Shown here in pieces: positions 25,095 through 33,889 of a stretch of DNA of 64,000 nt. Where the stretch lies: positions 248,001 to 312,000 of the forward strand of contig NZ_APHJ01000054.1 of NCBI RefSeq assembly GCF_000403785.1, written 5' to 3'. The notes under the pieces are model-generated. The model was not told where the DNA came from. It did not search any database and saw nothing but the letters and a program-made list of their open reading frames with translations. This DNA is from Gillisia sp. CAL575 (GTDB lineage: Bacteria > Bacteroidota > Bacteroidia > Flavobacteriales > Flavobacteriaceae). Both the position numbers and the translations under genes were made by a program. How positions within the stretch are numbered: the first letter of the stretch is position 1; each line of letters starts with the position of its first letter.

Positions 25095-27233
25095 TTACTC
25101 GGTAATTCCTTCTAAGTCTAATAAAAAGGCATATTCTTCTGCTACTTCTTTTAATGCTTCAAATCTTCCGGATGCGCCTCCATGTCCAGCATCCATGTTA
25201 ATATGGAAAAATAATTTATTGTTATCGGTTTTAAATTCCCTTAGTTTCGCTACCCATTTCGCTGGCTCCCAATATTGAACCTGAGAATCATGCAATCCAG
25301 TTGTAATTAGCATATTAGGATAGGAGTGTTTACCAACATTATCATAAGGCGAATAAGAGAGCATATACTTATAGTACTCTTCCTCATTTGGATTTCCCCA
25401 TTCATCATACTCCCCAGTTGTAAGAGGAATTGTATCATCCAGCATTGTAGTCACTACATCTACAAAAGGGACTGCAGCAATGATCCCATTATAAAGTTCT
25501 GGAGCAAGATTCACAACAGCTCCCATAAGTAGACCACCTGCAGACCCGCCCATCGCATATAAATGTTCTTCTGAAGTATATTTTTGATCTATTAAATATT
25601 TTGAAACATCTATGAAATCTGTAAAAGTATTCATCTTTTTAAGCAACTTTCCATCTTCATACCAAGCTCTTCCTAGATATTCCCCACCCCGAATATGAGC
25701 AATAGCATAAACAAAACCTCTGTCTAATAAACTTAGCCTAACACTAGAGAAATAAGGATCTATCGTAGATCCATAAGATCCATAAGCATATTGCAATAAT
25801 GGATTAGAACCATCAAGTTTGAGGTTATTCCTGTAAACAAGAGAAACCGGAATTTTGGTTCCATCTGCTGCAGATGCCCAAATTCGTTCTGATGTATAAT
25901 TTTCTTTATTAAATTCCCCTCCTAATACTTCTTGTTCTTTAAGTACCACTTTCTCTTTTGTGGTCATATTAAAATCAATAACCGAGGTAGGATTATTTAA
26001 GGAGTTGTATGTATACCTTAAAATATCTGTATCAAAATCTGGATTTATACTGGTATAGGCTGTGTAAGTTTCATTGTTAAATGGTAGATAATAGCTTTCA
26101 TCTGAATGCCATTTAGTGATCTTTATTTTATTTAAGCCTTCGTTTCTCTCACTTATTACAAGAAAATGCTCAAAAATATCTACATCTTCCAGTAGGTAAT
26201 CTTCTCTATGTGGAATTACCTCAACCCAATTTTCTTGTCCGGTTTTATCTTCCGGAGTTTTCATTAATTTAAAATTTGTAGCTCCATCTTTATTAGTTAA
26301 AATATAAAAGGAATCTTCAAAGTGCGTAAGACCATACTCTAGGTTTCTCTCTCTAGGTTGCACTACTCTAAATTCGCCATGAGGATTATTTGCCTCTAAA
26401 ATTCTAAATTCACTTGTTAGTGTACTATGACAACCTATAATTAAATATTTTTTCGATTTAGATTTATAAATGTATGTGTTATAAGTTTCATCCTCTTCTT
26501 CAAAAACCAACTGGTCGTCTACAGATTTAGTTCCTAATACATGTTTATAAATTTGATTGGAACGTAAAGTTTTATTATCTTTTTTGGTGTAAAAAAGAGT
26601 TTTATTATCGTTTGCCCAAGTAGAACCACCAGTAGTAGTTTTTATTTTTTCTTTAAGTATCTCTCCTGTCTGTAGGTTTTTAACCTGAATGGTATATTTT
26701 CTTCTACTAACAGTATCCACACCAAATGCTATCAACTTATTATCTGGACTTACATTTAATCCACCCAAACTATAATATTCATGTCCTTTTGCCATTTCAT
26801 TCACATCGAATAAAATTTCTTCAGGTGCTTCTAAACTTTCCTTTTTTCTGGAATAAATCGGATAATCTTTACCTTTTTCAAATCTGGTTAAATACCAGTA
26901 CCCATTCAATTTGTAGGGAACAGATGAGTCATCTTCTTTGATCCTAGCTTTCATTTCATCAAAAAGATCCAACTGAAATTGCTTGGTATGAGCAGTCATT
27001 TGCTCATTATACTCATTTTCCTGCTCTAGATAACTAATAACTTCTGGATTCTCTCTATCCTTCAACCAATAGTAATCGTCGTTCCTAATAGTATTATGAG
27101 CTTTTAATTCTTTGGCAATCTTTTTAGCCTTTGGAGGATAAATTTCAGTTTTCAATATCGGGTAATTTTGTGCTATTATATTAGAACTGACAAAGGTAAG
27201 GCTTCCTAATAAAAAAAGTATGAGTCTTTTCAT
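25095..27233 (-). CDS. Exported prolyl oligopeptidase family (S9A) serine peptidase
   Basis: A 712-residue protein with a signal peptide ([18 protein letters not shown]), so it acts in the periplasm or outside. About residues 25-450 are the seven-bladed propeller gating domain, followed by the alpha/beta hydrolase domain. The catalytic triad is visible: Ser564 in GGSAGG, Asp649 in LHDSQVQ and His684 in AGHGG. The layout is close to oligopeptidase B (PtrB), which cuts short peptides after basic residues, but the specificity is not proved. It is divergent from ybaB. Confidence 0.93.
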   Translation of the reverse strand: MKRLILFLLGSLTFVSSNIIAQNYPILKTEIYPPKAKKIAKELKAHNTIRNDDYYWLKDRENPEVISYLEQENEYNEQMTAHTKQFQLDLFDEMKARIKEDDSSVPYKLNGYWYLTRFEKGKDYPIYSRKKESLEAPEEILFDVNEMAKGHEYYSLGGLNVSPDNKLIAFGVDTVSRRKYTIQVKNLQTGEILKEKIKTTTGGSTWANDNKTLFYTKKDNKTLRSNQIYKHVLGTKSVDDQLVFEEEDETYNTYIYKSKSKKYLIIGCHSTLTSEFRILEANNPHGEFRVVQPRERNLEYGLTHFEDSFYILTNKDGATNFKLMKTPEDKTGQENWVEVIPHREDYLLEDVDIFEHFLVISERNEGLNKIKITKWHSDESYYLPFNNETYTAYTSINPDFDTDILRYTYNSLNNPTSVIDFNMTTKEKVVLKEQEVLGGEFNKENYTSERIWASAADGTKIPVSLVYRNNLKLDGSNPLLQYAYGSYGSTIDPYFSSVRLSLLDRGFVYAIAHIRGGEYLGRAWYEDGKLLKKMNTFTDFIDVSKYLIDQKYTSEEHLYAMGGSAGGLLMGAVVNLAPELYNGIIAAVPFVDVVTTMLDDTIPLTTGEYDEWGNPNEEEYYKYMLSYSPYDNVGKHSYPNMLITTGLHDSQVQYWEPAKWVAKLREFKTDNNKLFFHINMDAGHGGASGRFEALKEVAEEYAFLLDLEGITE

Positions 27234-27298
27234 TTTTAGTATTATATCGTCTTGTAAATTAATAAATTTGTATTTAATAATTTATAAAACTAAAAACT

Positions 27299-27622
27299 AT
27301 GTTTGGAGATATGATGGGGATGATGAATAAAATCAAAGAAACCCAAGAGAAAGTAGAAGCTACAAAAGAACGTCTTAAGACCGTTTTAATAGACGAGCAA
27401 TCCAGCGATGGTCTCTTAAAAGTAACTATTACTGCAACTAGAGAAATTAGAAATATTTCTATTGCAGATGAGTTATTAGAAGATAAAGAACAATTAGAAG
27501 ATTATCTAGTATTAACTTTGAACAAGGCGATAACCAAAGCTTCAGATATCAATGAAGCTGAGCTAGCTGCTGTAGCTAAAGACGGAATGCCAGATATTCC
27601 TGGTTTAGATATGTTTAAATAA
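27299..27622 (+). CDS. ybaB: YbaB/EbfC nucleoid-associated protein
   Basis: A 107-residue protein of the YbaB/EbfC family, a small dimeric DNA-binding protein of the nucleoid. The start [20 protein letters not shown] and the core [21 protein letters not shown] fit the family, and the C-terminus [12 protein letters not shown] is typical. In many bacteria it follows dnaX and recR. Here dnaX is more than 30 kb away and ybaB stands alone. Confidence 0.93.
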   Translation: MFGDMMGMMNKIKETQEKVEATKERLKTVLIDEQSSDGLLKVTITATREIRNISIADELLEDKEQLEDYLVLTLNKAITKASDINEAELAAVAKDGMPDIPGLDMFK

Positions 27623-27660
27623 TAATAGGCTTCAGTAGAAACCTCTCGACTATAATTAAA

Positions 27661-27701
27661 TTGAGCCAATCGAAATACTAATAGTATCTCAATTGGCTCA
27701 A
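27661..27701. terminator. Long hairpin between convergent ybaB and a peroxiredoxin-like gene
   Basis: TTGAGCCAAT (27661-27670) pairs perfectly with ATTGGCTCAA (27692-27701). Inside, ATACT and AGTAT can pair around AAT. There is no clear T-run, though AT-rich sequence follows. It may act as a two-way terminator. Confidence 0.5.
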
Positions 27702-27722
27702 TATATATTTTCAGAAATAAGA

Positions 27723-28238
27723 CTAAGCTTCTCCTCTTGCAGGATAATCTTCATTTAAAACAAATGAAATAGATTTTAACAGCTCATCAAATTTTGGTCT
27801 CGCAAACGGCATACTTTGAATTGATGCTGCATAAAGAGTTCTGTCTGGTTTAATTAAAAACAGAGCTGGTTCAAAGAAAACATCTGGTTCGTTATCACTT
27901 ATACCATCAGATATAAAAAGATCCCATTTTCTTGCATTTTCAATTGAAAAATCAAAACCTATAGTTAATTTTTCAACATCCCATTTCATTGTAGTCTCTT
28001 CTGCTATTGACCTTGTGTTGGTGCTAATACATATAACGTTAACACCTTTATCTCTAAAACTATCTATTTTAGAGTTTAATTCTTCTAAATAAGACTTACA
28101 TACAGGACAGTGCAGACCTCTATAAAAAACAACCATTGTAAAATTCTTAGGTTGTTGGTCACGAAGATCCCATGTCATTCCGTTTACTGTGTCTACTACA
28201 AGTTCCGGAACTTCTTTCCTCGGTATTAAATTCTTCAT
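27723..28238 (-). CDS. Peroxiredoxin-like (AhpC/TSA superfamily) protein
   Basis: A 171-residue thioredoxin-fold protein without a signal peptide. VVFYRGLHCPVCKSYLEEL near residue 35 places a CPVC pair at the active site, in the style of peroxiredoxin-like AhpC/TSA proteins. The later NVICISTNTRSIAEET and FLIKPDRTLYA strands complete the fold. It may reduce peroxides or act as a thiol-disulfide reductase. No partner is adjacent. It converges on ybaB. Confidence 0.85.
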   Translation of the reverse strand: MKNLIPRKEVPELVVDTVNGMTWDLRDQQPKNFTMVVFYRGLHCPVCKSYLEELNSKIDSFRDKGVNVICISTNTRSIAEETTMKWDVEKLTIGFDFSIENARKWDLFISDGISDNEPDVFFEPALFLIKPDRTLYAASIQSMPFARPKFDELLKSISFVLNEDYPARGEA

Positions 28239-28332
28239 AATTCTAGCTAATTTTATTTGTTCTGAAAAATATAGAAATTAAAGGGTTTAAGCCTCTTCGA
28301 TTTTTATAATCTTCTGTTAAGCTTTACTACAT

Positions 28333-29361
28333 CTAAAATTGAATTTCCTTCAGAACTTGTAAAAATTTCTGATGCTGTTCTTCCGAATAATCCAAATGCG
28401 TAACAACTCTGAGCTTTCCTTGGCCCATATTACTGATTCTTATATTCTCTTTCTGAAGCTGTTTCATAAAACTCTGCTCATTAGAGGCATCTTTTAAGTA
28501 GAAAATGGCGATGTTAGTTTCCACATATTCCACCTTAAGAATATAGGGTAAACCAGCTAAAATCTCTCCTATCTCTTTTGCTCGCTTATTGTCATCGGCA
28601 AGTCTTTCCACATGATTATCTAATGCGTAAATACCCGCGGCTGCCATAAATCCAACTTGTCTCATCCCACCACCTAGCACTTTTCTGACTCTAATAGCGT
28701 TTTTCATAAGATCTGAATTTCCAATTAGTACAGATCCCATTGGGGTTCCAAGTCCTTTAGAAAGACATACAGAGATAGTATCAAATAACTTACCGTATTC
28801 CTTAGGCGATTCTCCTTTAGCAACGAGTGCATTAAATAGTCTTGCCCCATCTAAATGCAAACCTAGACCATGAGTATTACAAACTTTACGGATCTTCTTG
28901 ATCTCTTCTAGATCGTAACAGGCACCCCCGCCCTTATTGGTGGTGTTTTCCAAACAAACCAGACTGGTTAACGGACTATGGTAAAAATCTGGCGGATTAA
29001 TATTCTCTTCAACTTGCGCTGCAGTAATCATTCCTCTATCTCCATCTATTAATTTACAGGAAACTCCGCTGTTAAAGGAAACTCCTCCGCCCTCATAGTT
29101 ATATACATGCGCCCATTTATCACATATCAATTGCTCGGCAGGTTGGGTGTGTAATTTAATTGCAGCCTGATTAGCCATACTTCCCGTTGGGAAAAATAAA
29201 GCTTCATCTTTCCCAAACATATCGGCTAACTTCTTCTCCAACTCATTTACAGAGGGATCTTCTTTATAAACATCGTCTCCAACTTTTGCACTCATAATAG
29301 CTTGCAACATTTCTTTAGTTGGACGAGTAACTGTATCGCTACGTAAATCTATTTCCTTCAT
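28333..29361 (-). CDS. ltaE: Low-specificity L-threonine aldolase
   Basis: A 342-residue PLP fold type I enzyme that splits threonine or allo-threonine into glycine and acetaldehyde. It starts with the family motif DLRSDTVTRPT. GDDVYKEDPSVNELE follows, LHLDGARLFNA carries the cofactor Asp near residue 170, and VCLSKGLGTPMGSVL carries the PLP Lys near residue 199. Length is normal. It lies 36 nt upstream of the metalloprotease stop, on the same strand and downstream of it. Confidence 0.94.
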   Translation of the reverse strand: MKEIDLRSDTVTRPTKEMLQAIMSAKVGDDVYKEDPSVNELEKKLADMFGKDEALFFPTGSMANQAAIKLHTQPAEQLICDKWAHVYNYEGGGVSFNSGVSCKLIDGDRGMITAAQVEENINPPDFYHSPLTSLVCLENTTNKGGGACYDLEEIKKIRKVCNTHGLGLHLDGARLFNALVAKGESPKEYGKLFDTISVCLSKGLGTPMGSVLIGNSDLMKNAIRVRKVLGGGMRQVGFMAAAGIYALDNHVERLADDNKRAKEIGEILAGLPYILKVEYVETNIAIFYLKDASNEQSFMKQLQKENIRISNMGQGKLRVVTHLDYSEEQHQKFLQVLKEIQF

Positions 29362-29397
29362 ATATTTTTTCTGAATATTTTTTAATACTAATGTTAT

Positions 29398-31797
29398 CTA
29401 ATTATAACTTCCAATTGGTGAACCATCAGGAATTTTTGGTGCTGGTTGTATTGGCTCAAATAATTCTGGCTTTGTTTTAAATTGTTCTATTTCTCTTAAA
29501 AGTTGAGATCTAAAAACTTCGCTTTTTGAATTCGATTCTAACCACGATTGTAATGAAGAAATCGCAGAGTTAGCAATAGCCTTCACTTGTGGAATAGATT
29601 TCTTATTAACAGCCAAATTAAAAAGATGTTGCAAAACGTTATAATTTATACTGTTTTGAACTTCTTGCAAATATGAGTTTTTATATGTCTTTTTAAGGCT
29701 GGCAGTAATTAATTCCTCCAACACCTCATTTAAACCCAATTGAGAATTATCTAAAGCTTTTTGCTGAATTAACCTTGCCGCTCGTTCTGGATGTAATAAA
29801 TATCCTAAACTAAGATCACTGGCAGTCCCTGCAGCTCCTAACGCATCAAATGCAACTCCTGTATTGCTTTTAAAAGACTCTCTGCTCCTTTCAAATCCAT
29901 AAGCTCTAGGCGGAAATAAATCTAACTTATCTTTAGGAATAGCTAAAACTTCAGCATCTAATGTTTTTAAATATATGGAAAGTGCTTCTTTTTGATCTTC
30001 AACAGAAGCTATTTTTACAATGTTTTGATTATCGCCTTTTACAGCATACGTATAATCAAGTCCTCCAATAACTTTCGCAACGGCTTCAGTTTGATATCTA
30101 TGAAGAAAAAATAAGGGAACAAACACATCTTCTAAAACGGAATATGATTCTCCTGTTCTTATATTTTCTATACAAAAATTGGAAATTGCTTTATTTCTTA
30201 TTTCTAATAGTTCCTTTAAACCTTCGGAAGCCGAACTTCCATTATCCCATAAATGTCCGAATGCATTAGCTCCTCCAGAAGCTCTTGCATCACTATCTGT
30301 TATAAAACGAAGATTTTGATTTTCTGCTTCAGCTAAAACACCATTTAAAAATTCTTTTTCTTTTACTTCCGAAGGTAAATCTGCATAAGAATATTTTACT
30401 GTAATCTTATCCCATGCTCCAATCCCAACACTATAAGCATCCTCTACTACGATCTCATCATTTTCAATTTTAAACTGAGGATGAGGATAATCCATAACCG
30501 AAGAATTCTCATTGGTACTCGCAGCAAAGTTATGCGCAAATCCTAAGGTATGTCCTACCTCATGGGCAGACAATTGTCGAATTCGGGCAATTGCCATTTC
30601 CATCATTTTATTATGATTTTCATCTTTTTCAGCAAAAGGTTTATTCAATAATGCTTGGGCGATCAAGAAATCCTGACGAATTCTTAAACTCCCTAAACTT
30701 ACATGTCCTTTAATGATCTCTCCGGTTCTTGGGTCTATAACACTCGCCCCATAGCTCCAGCCTCTAGTAGATCTATGCACCCATTGTATTACATTATATC
30801 TCACATCTAATGGATCTGCCCCATCTGGCAACATCTTTACCTGAAATGCGTTTTTATAACCAATTGATTCATAAGCCTCATTCCACCATCTAGCACCATC
30901 TAAAAGGGCAGATTTTATTGGTTCTGGAGTTCCAGGATCCAGATAATATATAATAGGTTGCACCGCTTCACTTATTTCTTTATTAGGATTTTTCTTTTCC
31001 AAACGATGTCTTGTGATGTATCGCTTTTCTATAGGTTCAAAAACAGGTGTGGAATAGTCTAAGTAAGAAATATAGATAGCTCCGCTTCTGGGATCGAATG
31101 CTCGTTTTTTATAATTATCATCTGGCAACTTAACAAACGAATGATGTTGAGTTACGGTGATAGAATTATTATTTGGTAGCACATCTTTAAGGGTTTGGCT
31201 TGTCGCATTTCCATCAAAGGTCAATAAAGCTTCAAACTCCACGTTATCTGGAAAAGCTTTGGTTCGGTCTAGAGATAATGCACTCTTAGATTTATTCAAA
31301 CTAAAACTCCCATGATTCCCGCTTCTTAATCTATCTGAAACACCATGAGCATCCTCCATTAAAAAAGAAGTTAGATCTATAAAGTAACTACCACCTTTTA
31401 CCTCCTTAATTTCGAATCCATATAATACAGAGGTTGCAAATGCTTCCTCTACACTCTTTTTCTCTAAATCATTCTCTGTAATGGCTCTATATTTTAAATT
31501 TGGCTGAATTAAAAGCAATTTATTTCCAGCTTTAAAAAATTTTACAACCGCTTCATTACCTAACTGCCCTCTATCCAAACCAACATCATTAGAACCAATT
31601 CCTGTGGTTAAAGAGTGTACATACAAGAATTCAACATCAAGATCTTTTACTTCTAAAAATATTTTATCCTCTTTCTCTGAATATTCAAAATTGAAAAACC
31701 CTTTATATTTCTTAAGATTTTCTTTATCTGATGTAATTTGTGCGTAAAAAGAGCTTGAAATACTGAGGCACAGGAAAATAGCGAAAAATGACTTCAT
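29398..31797 (-). CDS. Exported zinc metalloprotease (DUF5117/DUF4953 type)
   Basis: A 799-residue protein with a signal peptide (FFAIFLCLSISSSFYAQ). The zinc site HEVGHTLGFAH starts at His412 (Glu413, His416, third ligand His422), a metzincin-like HEXXHXXGXXH. SSVMDYPHPQF about 20 residues later supplies the Met-turn. The N-terminal third fits DUF5117/DUF5118 and the C-terminal half fits DUF4953 of this Bacteroidota family. No type IX sorting domain is evident at the end (PDGSPIGSYN), so a periplasmic location is possible. The substrate is unknown. It is divergent from prfB. Confidence 0.9.
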   Translation of the reverse strand: MKSFFAIFLCLSISSSFYAQITSDKENLKKYKGFFNFEYSEKEDKIFLEVKDLDVEFLYVHSLTTGIGSNDVGLDRGQLGNEAVVKFFKAGNKLLLIQPNLKYRAITENDLEKKSVEEAFATSVLYGFEIKEVKGGSYFIDLTSFLMEDAHGVSDRLRSGNHGSFSLNKSKSALSLDRTKAFPDNVEFEALLTFDGNATSQTLKDVLPNNNSITVTQHHSFVKLPDDNYKKRAFDPRSGAIYISYLDYSTPVFEPIEKRYITRHRLEKKNPNKEISEAVQPIIYYLDPGTPEPIKSALLDGARWWNEAYESIGYKNAFQVKMLPDGADPLDVRYNVIQWVHRSTRGWSYGASVIDPRTGEIIKGHVSLGSLRIRQDFLIAQALLNKPFAEKDENHNKMMEMAIARIRQLSAHEVGHTLGFAHNFAASTNENSSVMDYPHPQFKIENDEIVVEDAYSVGIGAWDKITVKYSYADLPSEVKEKEFLNGVLAEAENQNLRFITDSDARASGGANAFGHLWDNGSSASEGLKELLEIRNKAISNFCIENIRTGESYSVLEDVFVPLFFLHRYQTEAVAKVIGGLDYTYAVKGDNQNIVKIASVEDQKEALSIYLKTLDAEVLAIPKDKLDLFPPRAYGFERSRESFKSNTGVAFDALGAAGTASDLSLGYLLHPERAARLIQQKALDNSQLGLNEVLEELITASLKKTYKNSYLQEVQNSINYNVLQHLFNLAVNKKSIPQVKAIANSAISSLQSWLESNSKSEVFRSQLLREIEQFKTKPELFEPIQPAPKIPDGSPIGSYN

Positions 31798-31894
31798 AGA
31801 GAGATATTAAATGTTGTCTAAAACTATAAAATTATTGTAAAATAGTTTTAAGAACCTATGTTTAATTCTATTTTTACTAAAATTAATAACAGAT

Positions 31895-32993
31895 ATGATC
31901 ACTTCAGAACATATAAAAGATCTTAAAGATCGCCTGGTAGCGTTAAGGAGGTATCTTTGACGTTGATGCCAAACAGATAGAAATCTCCAATTTAGAGGAA
32001 AAAACATATGCGCCAGATTTTTGGGACAATCCTAAATCTGCAGAAACTCTTATGCGTGATCTAAACGCTGAAAAAAAATGGGTGGATGATTATTTAGCAG
32101 GTGAAACTCTTGTTGAAGATCTCGAAGTTATTTACGAGTTTTATAAAGAGAAAGAAGCTAGTGAAGAAGATGTAGAAAACCGACATGAAAAGGCTCTGGA
32201 ATTAATTGAAGATCTCGAGTTTAAAAATATGCTTTCTGAGGAAGGCGATAGTTTAAGCGCAGTTTTACAAATAACCGCAGGAGCTGGAGGAACAGAAAGT
32301 TGTGATTGGGCAGAAATGCTCATGAGAATGTATCTTCGTTGGGCAGAATCTAAAGGTTTTAAACTCAAAGAGCTCAATTATCAAAGTGGTGAATCTGCGG
32401 GAATTAAAACGGTAACTATAGAAATTGAAGGCGAATATGCTTTTGGTTGGTTAAAAGGCGAGAACGGCGTACATAGATTAGTACGTATTTCTCCATTTGA
32501 TAGTAATGCCAAAAGACACACTTCCTTTGCATCGGTATATGTGTATCCTCTTGTAGATGATAGTATAGAAATAGATGTAAATCCTTCTGAGATCTCTTGG
32601 GAGACGATGCGCTCTTCTGGAGCTGGGGGACAAAACGTAAATAAGGTAGAAACAGCGGTAAGGTTACGCCATGCTCCCACCGGAATCGTTATAGAAAACT
32701 CTGAAACTCGTTCTCAATTAGAGAATAAAACCAAAGCAATGCAACTTTTAAAAAGTCAGTTGTACGAAATAGAACTTCAAAAACAACAGGCACAACGTAG
32801 GGAAATAGAAGATTCTAAAATGAAAATAGAATGGGGATCACAAATAAGAAATTATGTGATGCACCCTTATAAATTAGTGAAAGATGTTCGTACTGCAGAG
32901 GAGACTGGAAATGTAGACGCAGTTATGGATGGGGCTATAGATCCCTTTTTAAAGGCCTATCTTATGATGATGGGACAACGGCATGAAGATTGA
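31895..32993 (+). CDS. prfB: Peptide chain release factor 2 with programmed +1 frameshift
   Basis: The gene starts at ATG 31895. Twenty-one codons are read to an in-frame TGA at 31958-31960. A +1 shift at CTT TGA C then continues from 31959 to the stop at 32991, giving 365 residues, the usual RF2 length. The shift site AAGGAGGTATCTTTGAC has the SD-like AGGAGG three bases before CTT, as in the well-known E. coli site. RF2 ends translation at UGA and UAA. The GGQ motif is in SSGAGGQNVNKVET near residue 240. An annotation starting at 32052 would lose 52 residues. Confidence 0.97.
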
Positions 32994-33050
32994 TATTATG
33001 TCCCCTAATATTGAAAATTTAATTTTAATTGCGTATTTTAATCTCAGCTA

Positions 33051-33395
33051 ATGATTACAGTTTATCATAACCCCCGATGTAGTAAATCTAGAGAAGGATT
33101 GGCATTAGTTCAAAGTTCAGGTAAAGATTTCTATGTAAGAGAATATTTAAAAACTCCCCTCTCTGAAGAAGAATTAGAGAAATTGATTAAAAAACTTGAT
33201 ATGTCTCCACTTGAATTGGTGAGAGAAAATGAAGAAATTTGGAAAAAAGAATTTAAGAATAAGGAATTAAGTAGTGAGGATGTAATGTTAGCTTTAATAA
33301 AATATCCTAAACTAATTGAAAGACCAATTGTGGAAAATGATGAAAAGGCAATTGTAGGAAGGCCCTCATCAAAAATAAAAGAATTATTATCCTAA
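33051..33395 (+). CDS. arsC: ArsC/Spx-family protein (arsenate reductase-like)
   Basis: A 114-residue thioredoxin-fold protein with the ArsC opening MITVYHNPRCSKSREGL (catalytic Cys10), KTPLSEEELEKLI near residue 35, and IERPIVENDEKAIVGRP near residue 90 holding the arginines that bind arsenate. It would reduce arsenate using glutaredoxin or glutathione. No ars operon genes (arsB, arsR) are near, so a housekeeping or stress role is also possible. Confidence 0.88.
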   Translation: MITVYHNPRCSKSREGLALVQSSGKDFYVREYLKTPLSEEELEKLIKKLDMSPLELVRENEEIWKKEFKNKELSSEDVMLALIKYPKLIERPIVENDEKAIVGRPSSKIKELLS

Positions 33396-33419
33396 ATTGG
33401 ATTATATATAATTATTAAA

Positions 33420-33806
33420 ATGCTGAAAATGAAAGTTAAAAATAGAATTCAACTATTAGGTCTTTCTACTATATTGGTTGGAGGCTTTGTAGTTGCACAA
33501 ATATATATTCACAATAAAAATTCTAAGGAGATTAGAGAGATCGCTGCGGAAATCGCTCTAGAGTGGAATGAAAAATTAGGTCTTACTGCTGCACAAACTA
33601 AAAAACTGGAGGCTACTATTGTAGAATTTACTATTCTTAAAAACGAGATCATAAATTCGAATAGATCCCAAAAGTTTATTATTAGAGATCTTAAAGTCAC
33701 TCAAGAGAGGGAGCATAAAAAATTAAAAAAATTCTTCAACAGTGCACAATTCACTGCTTATGTAGGGATTAACAAAAAAATTCCTAATCAATTAATGGAT
33801 GTCTAA
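33420..33806 (+). CDS. Small membrane-anchored protein of unknown function
   Basis: A 128-residue protein. An N-terminal hydrophobic segment (IQLLGLSTILVGGFVVAQIYI) anchors a helical, charged soluble part. LGLTAAQTKKLEATIVEF followed by long charged helices recalls the LTxxQ repeats of Spy/CpxP-like periplasmic proteins, but this is a weak likeness. The alternative ATG at 33429 would remove three residues. It starts 25 nt after the arsC-like gene and may be co-transcribed. Confidence 0.7.
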   Translation: MLKMKVKNRIQLLGLSTILVGGFVVAQIYIHNKNSKEIREIAAEIALEWNEKLGLTAAQTKKLEATIVEFTILKNEIINSNRSQKFIIRDLKVTQEREHKKLKKFFNSAQFTAYVGINKKIPNQLMDV

Positions 33807-33889
33807 ATTCATTTTTAAGTTTAGTGGATATTTAACACTTGTCATTTAAACCTTCTCCTTCTAAATAGGTCTAACAATAAAATATTGTT

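Noticed and set aside
31807-32007. Minus-strand ORF of 66 residues over the start of prfB
   Set aside because: It is antisense to the prfB leader and frameshift site, which fully explain the sequence.
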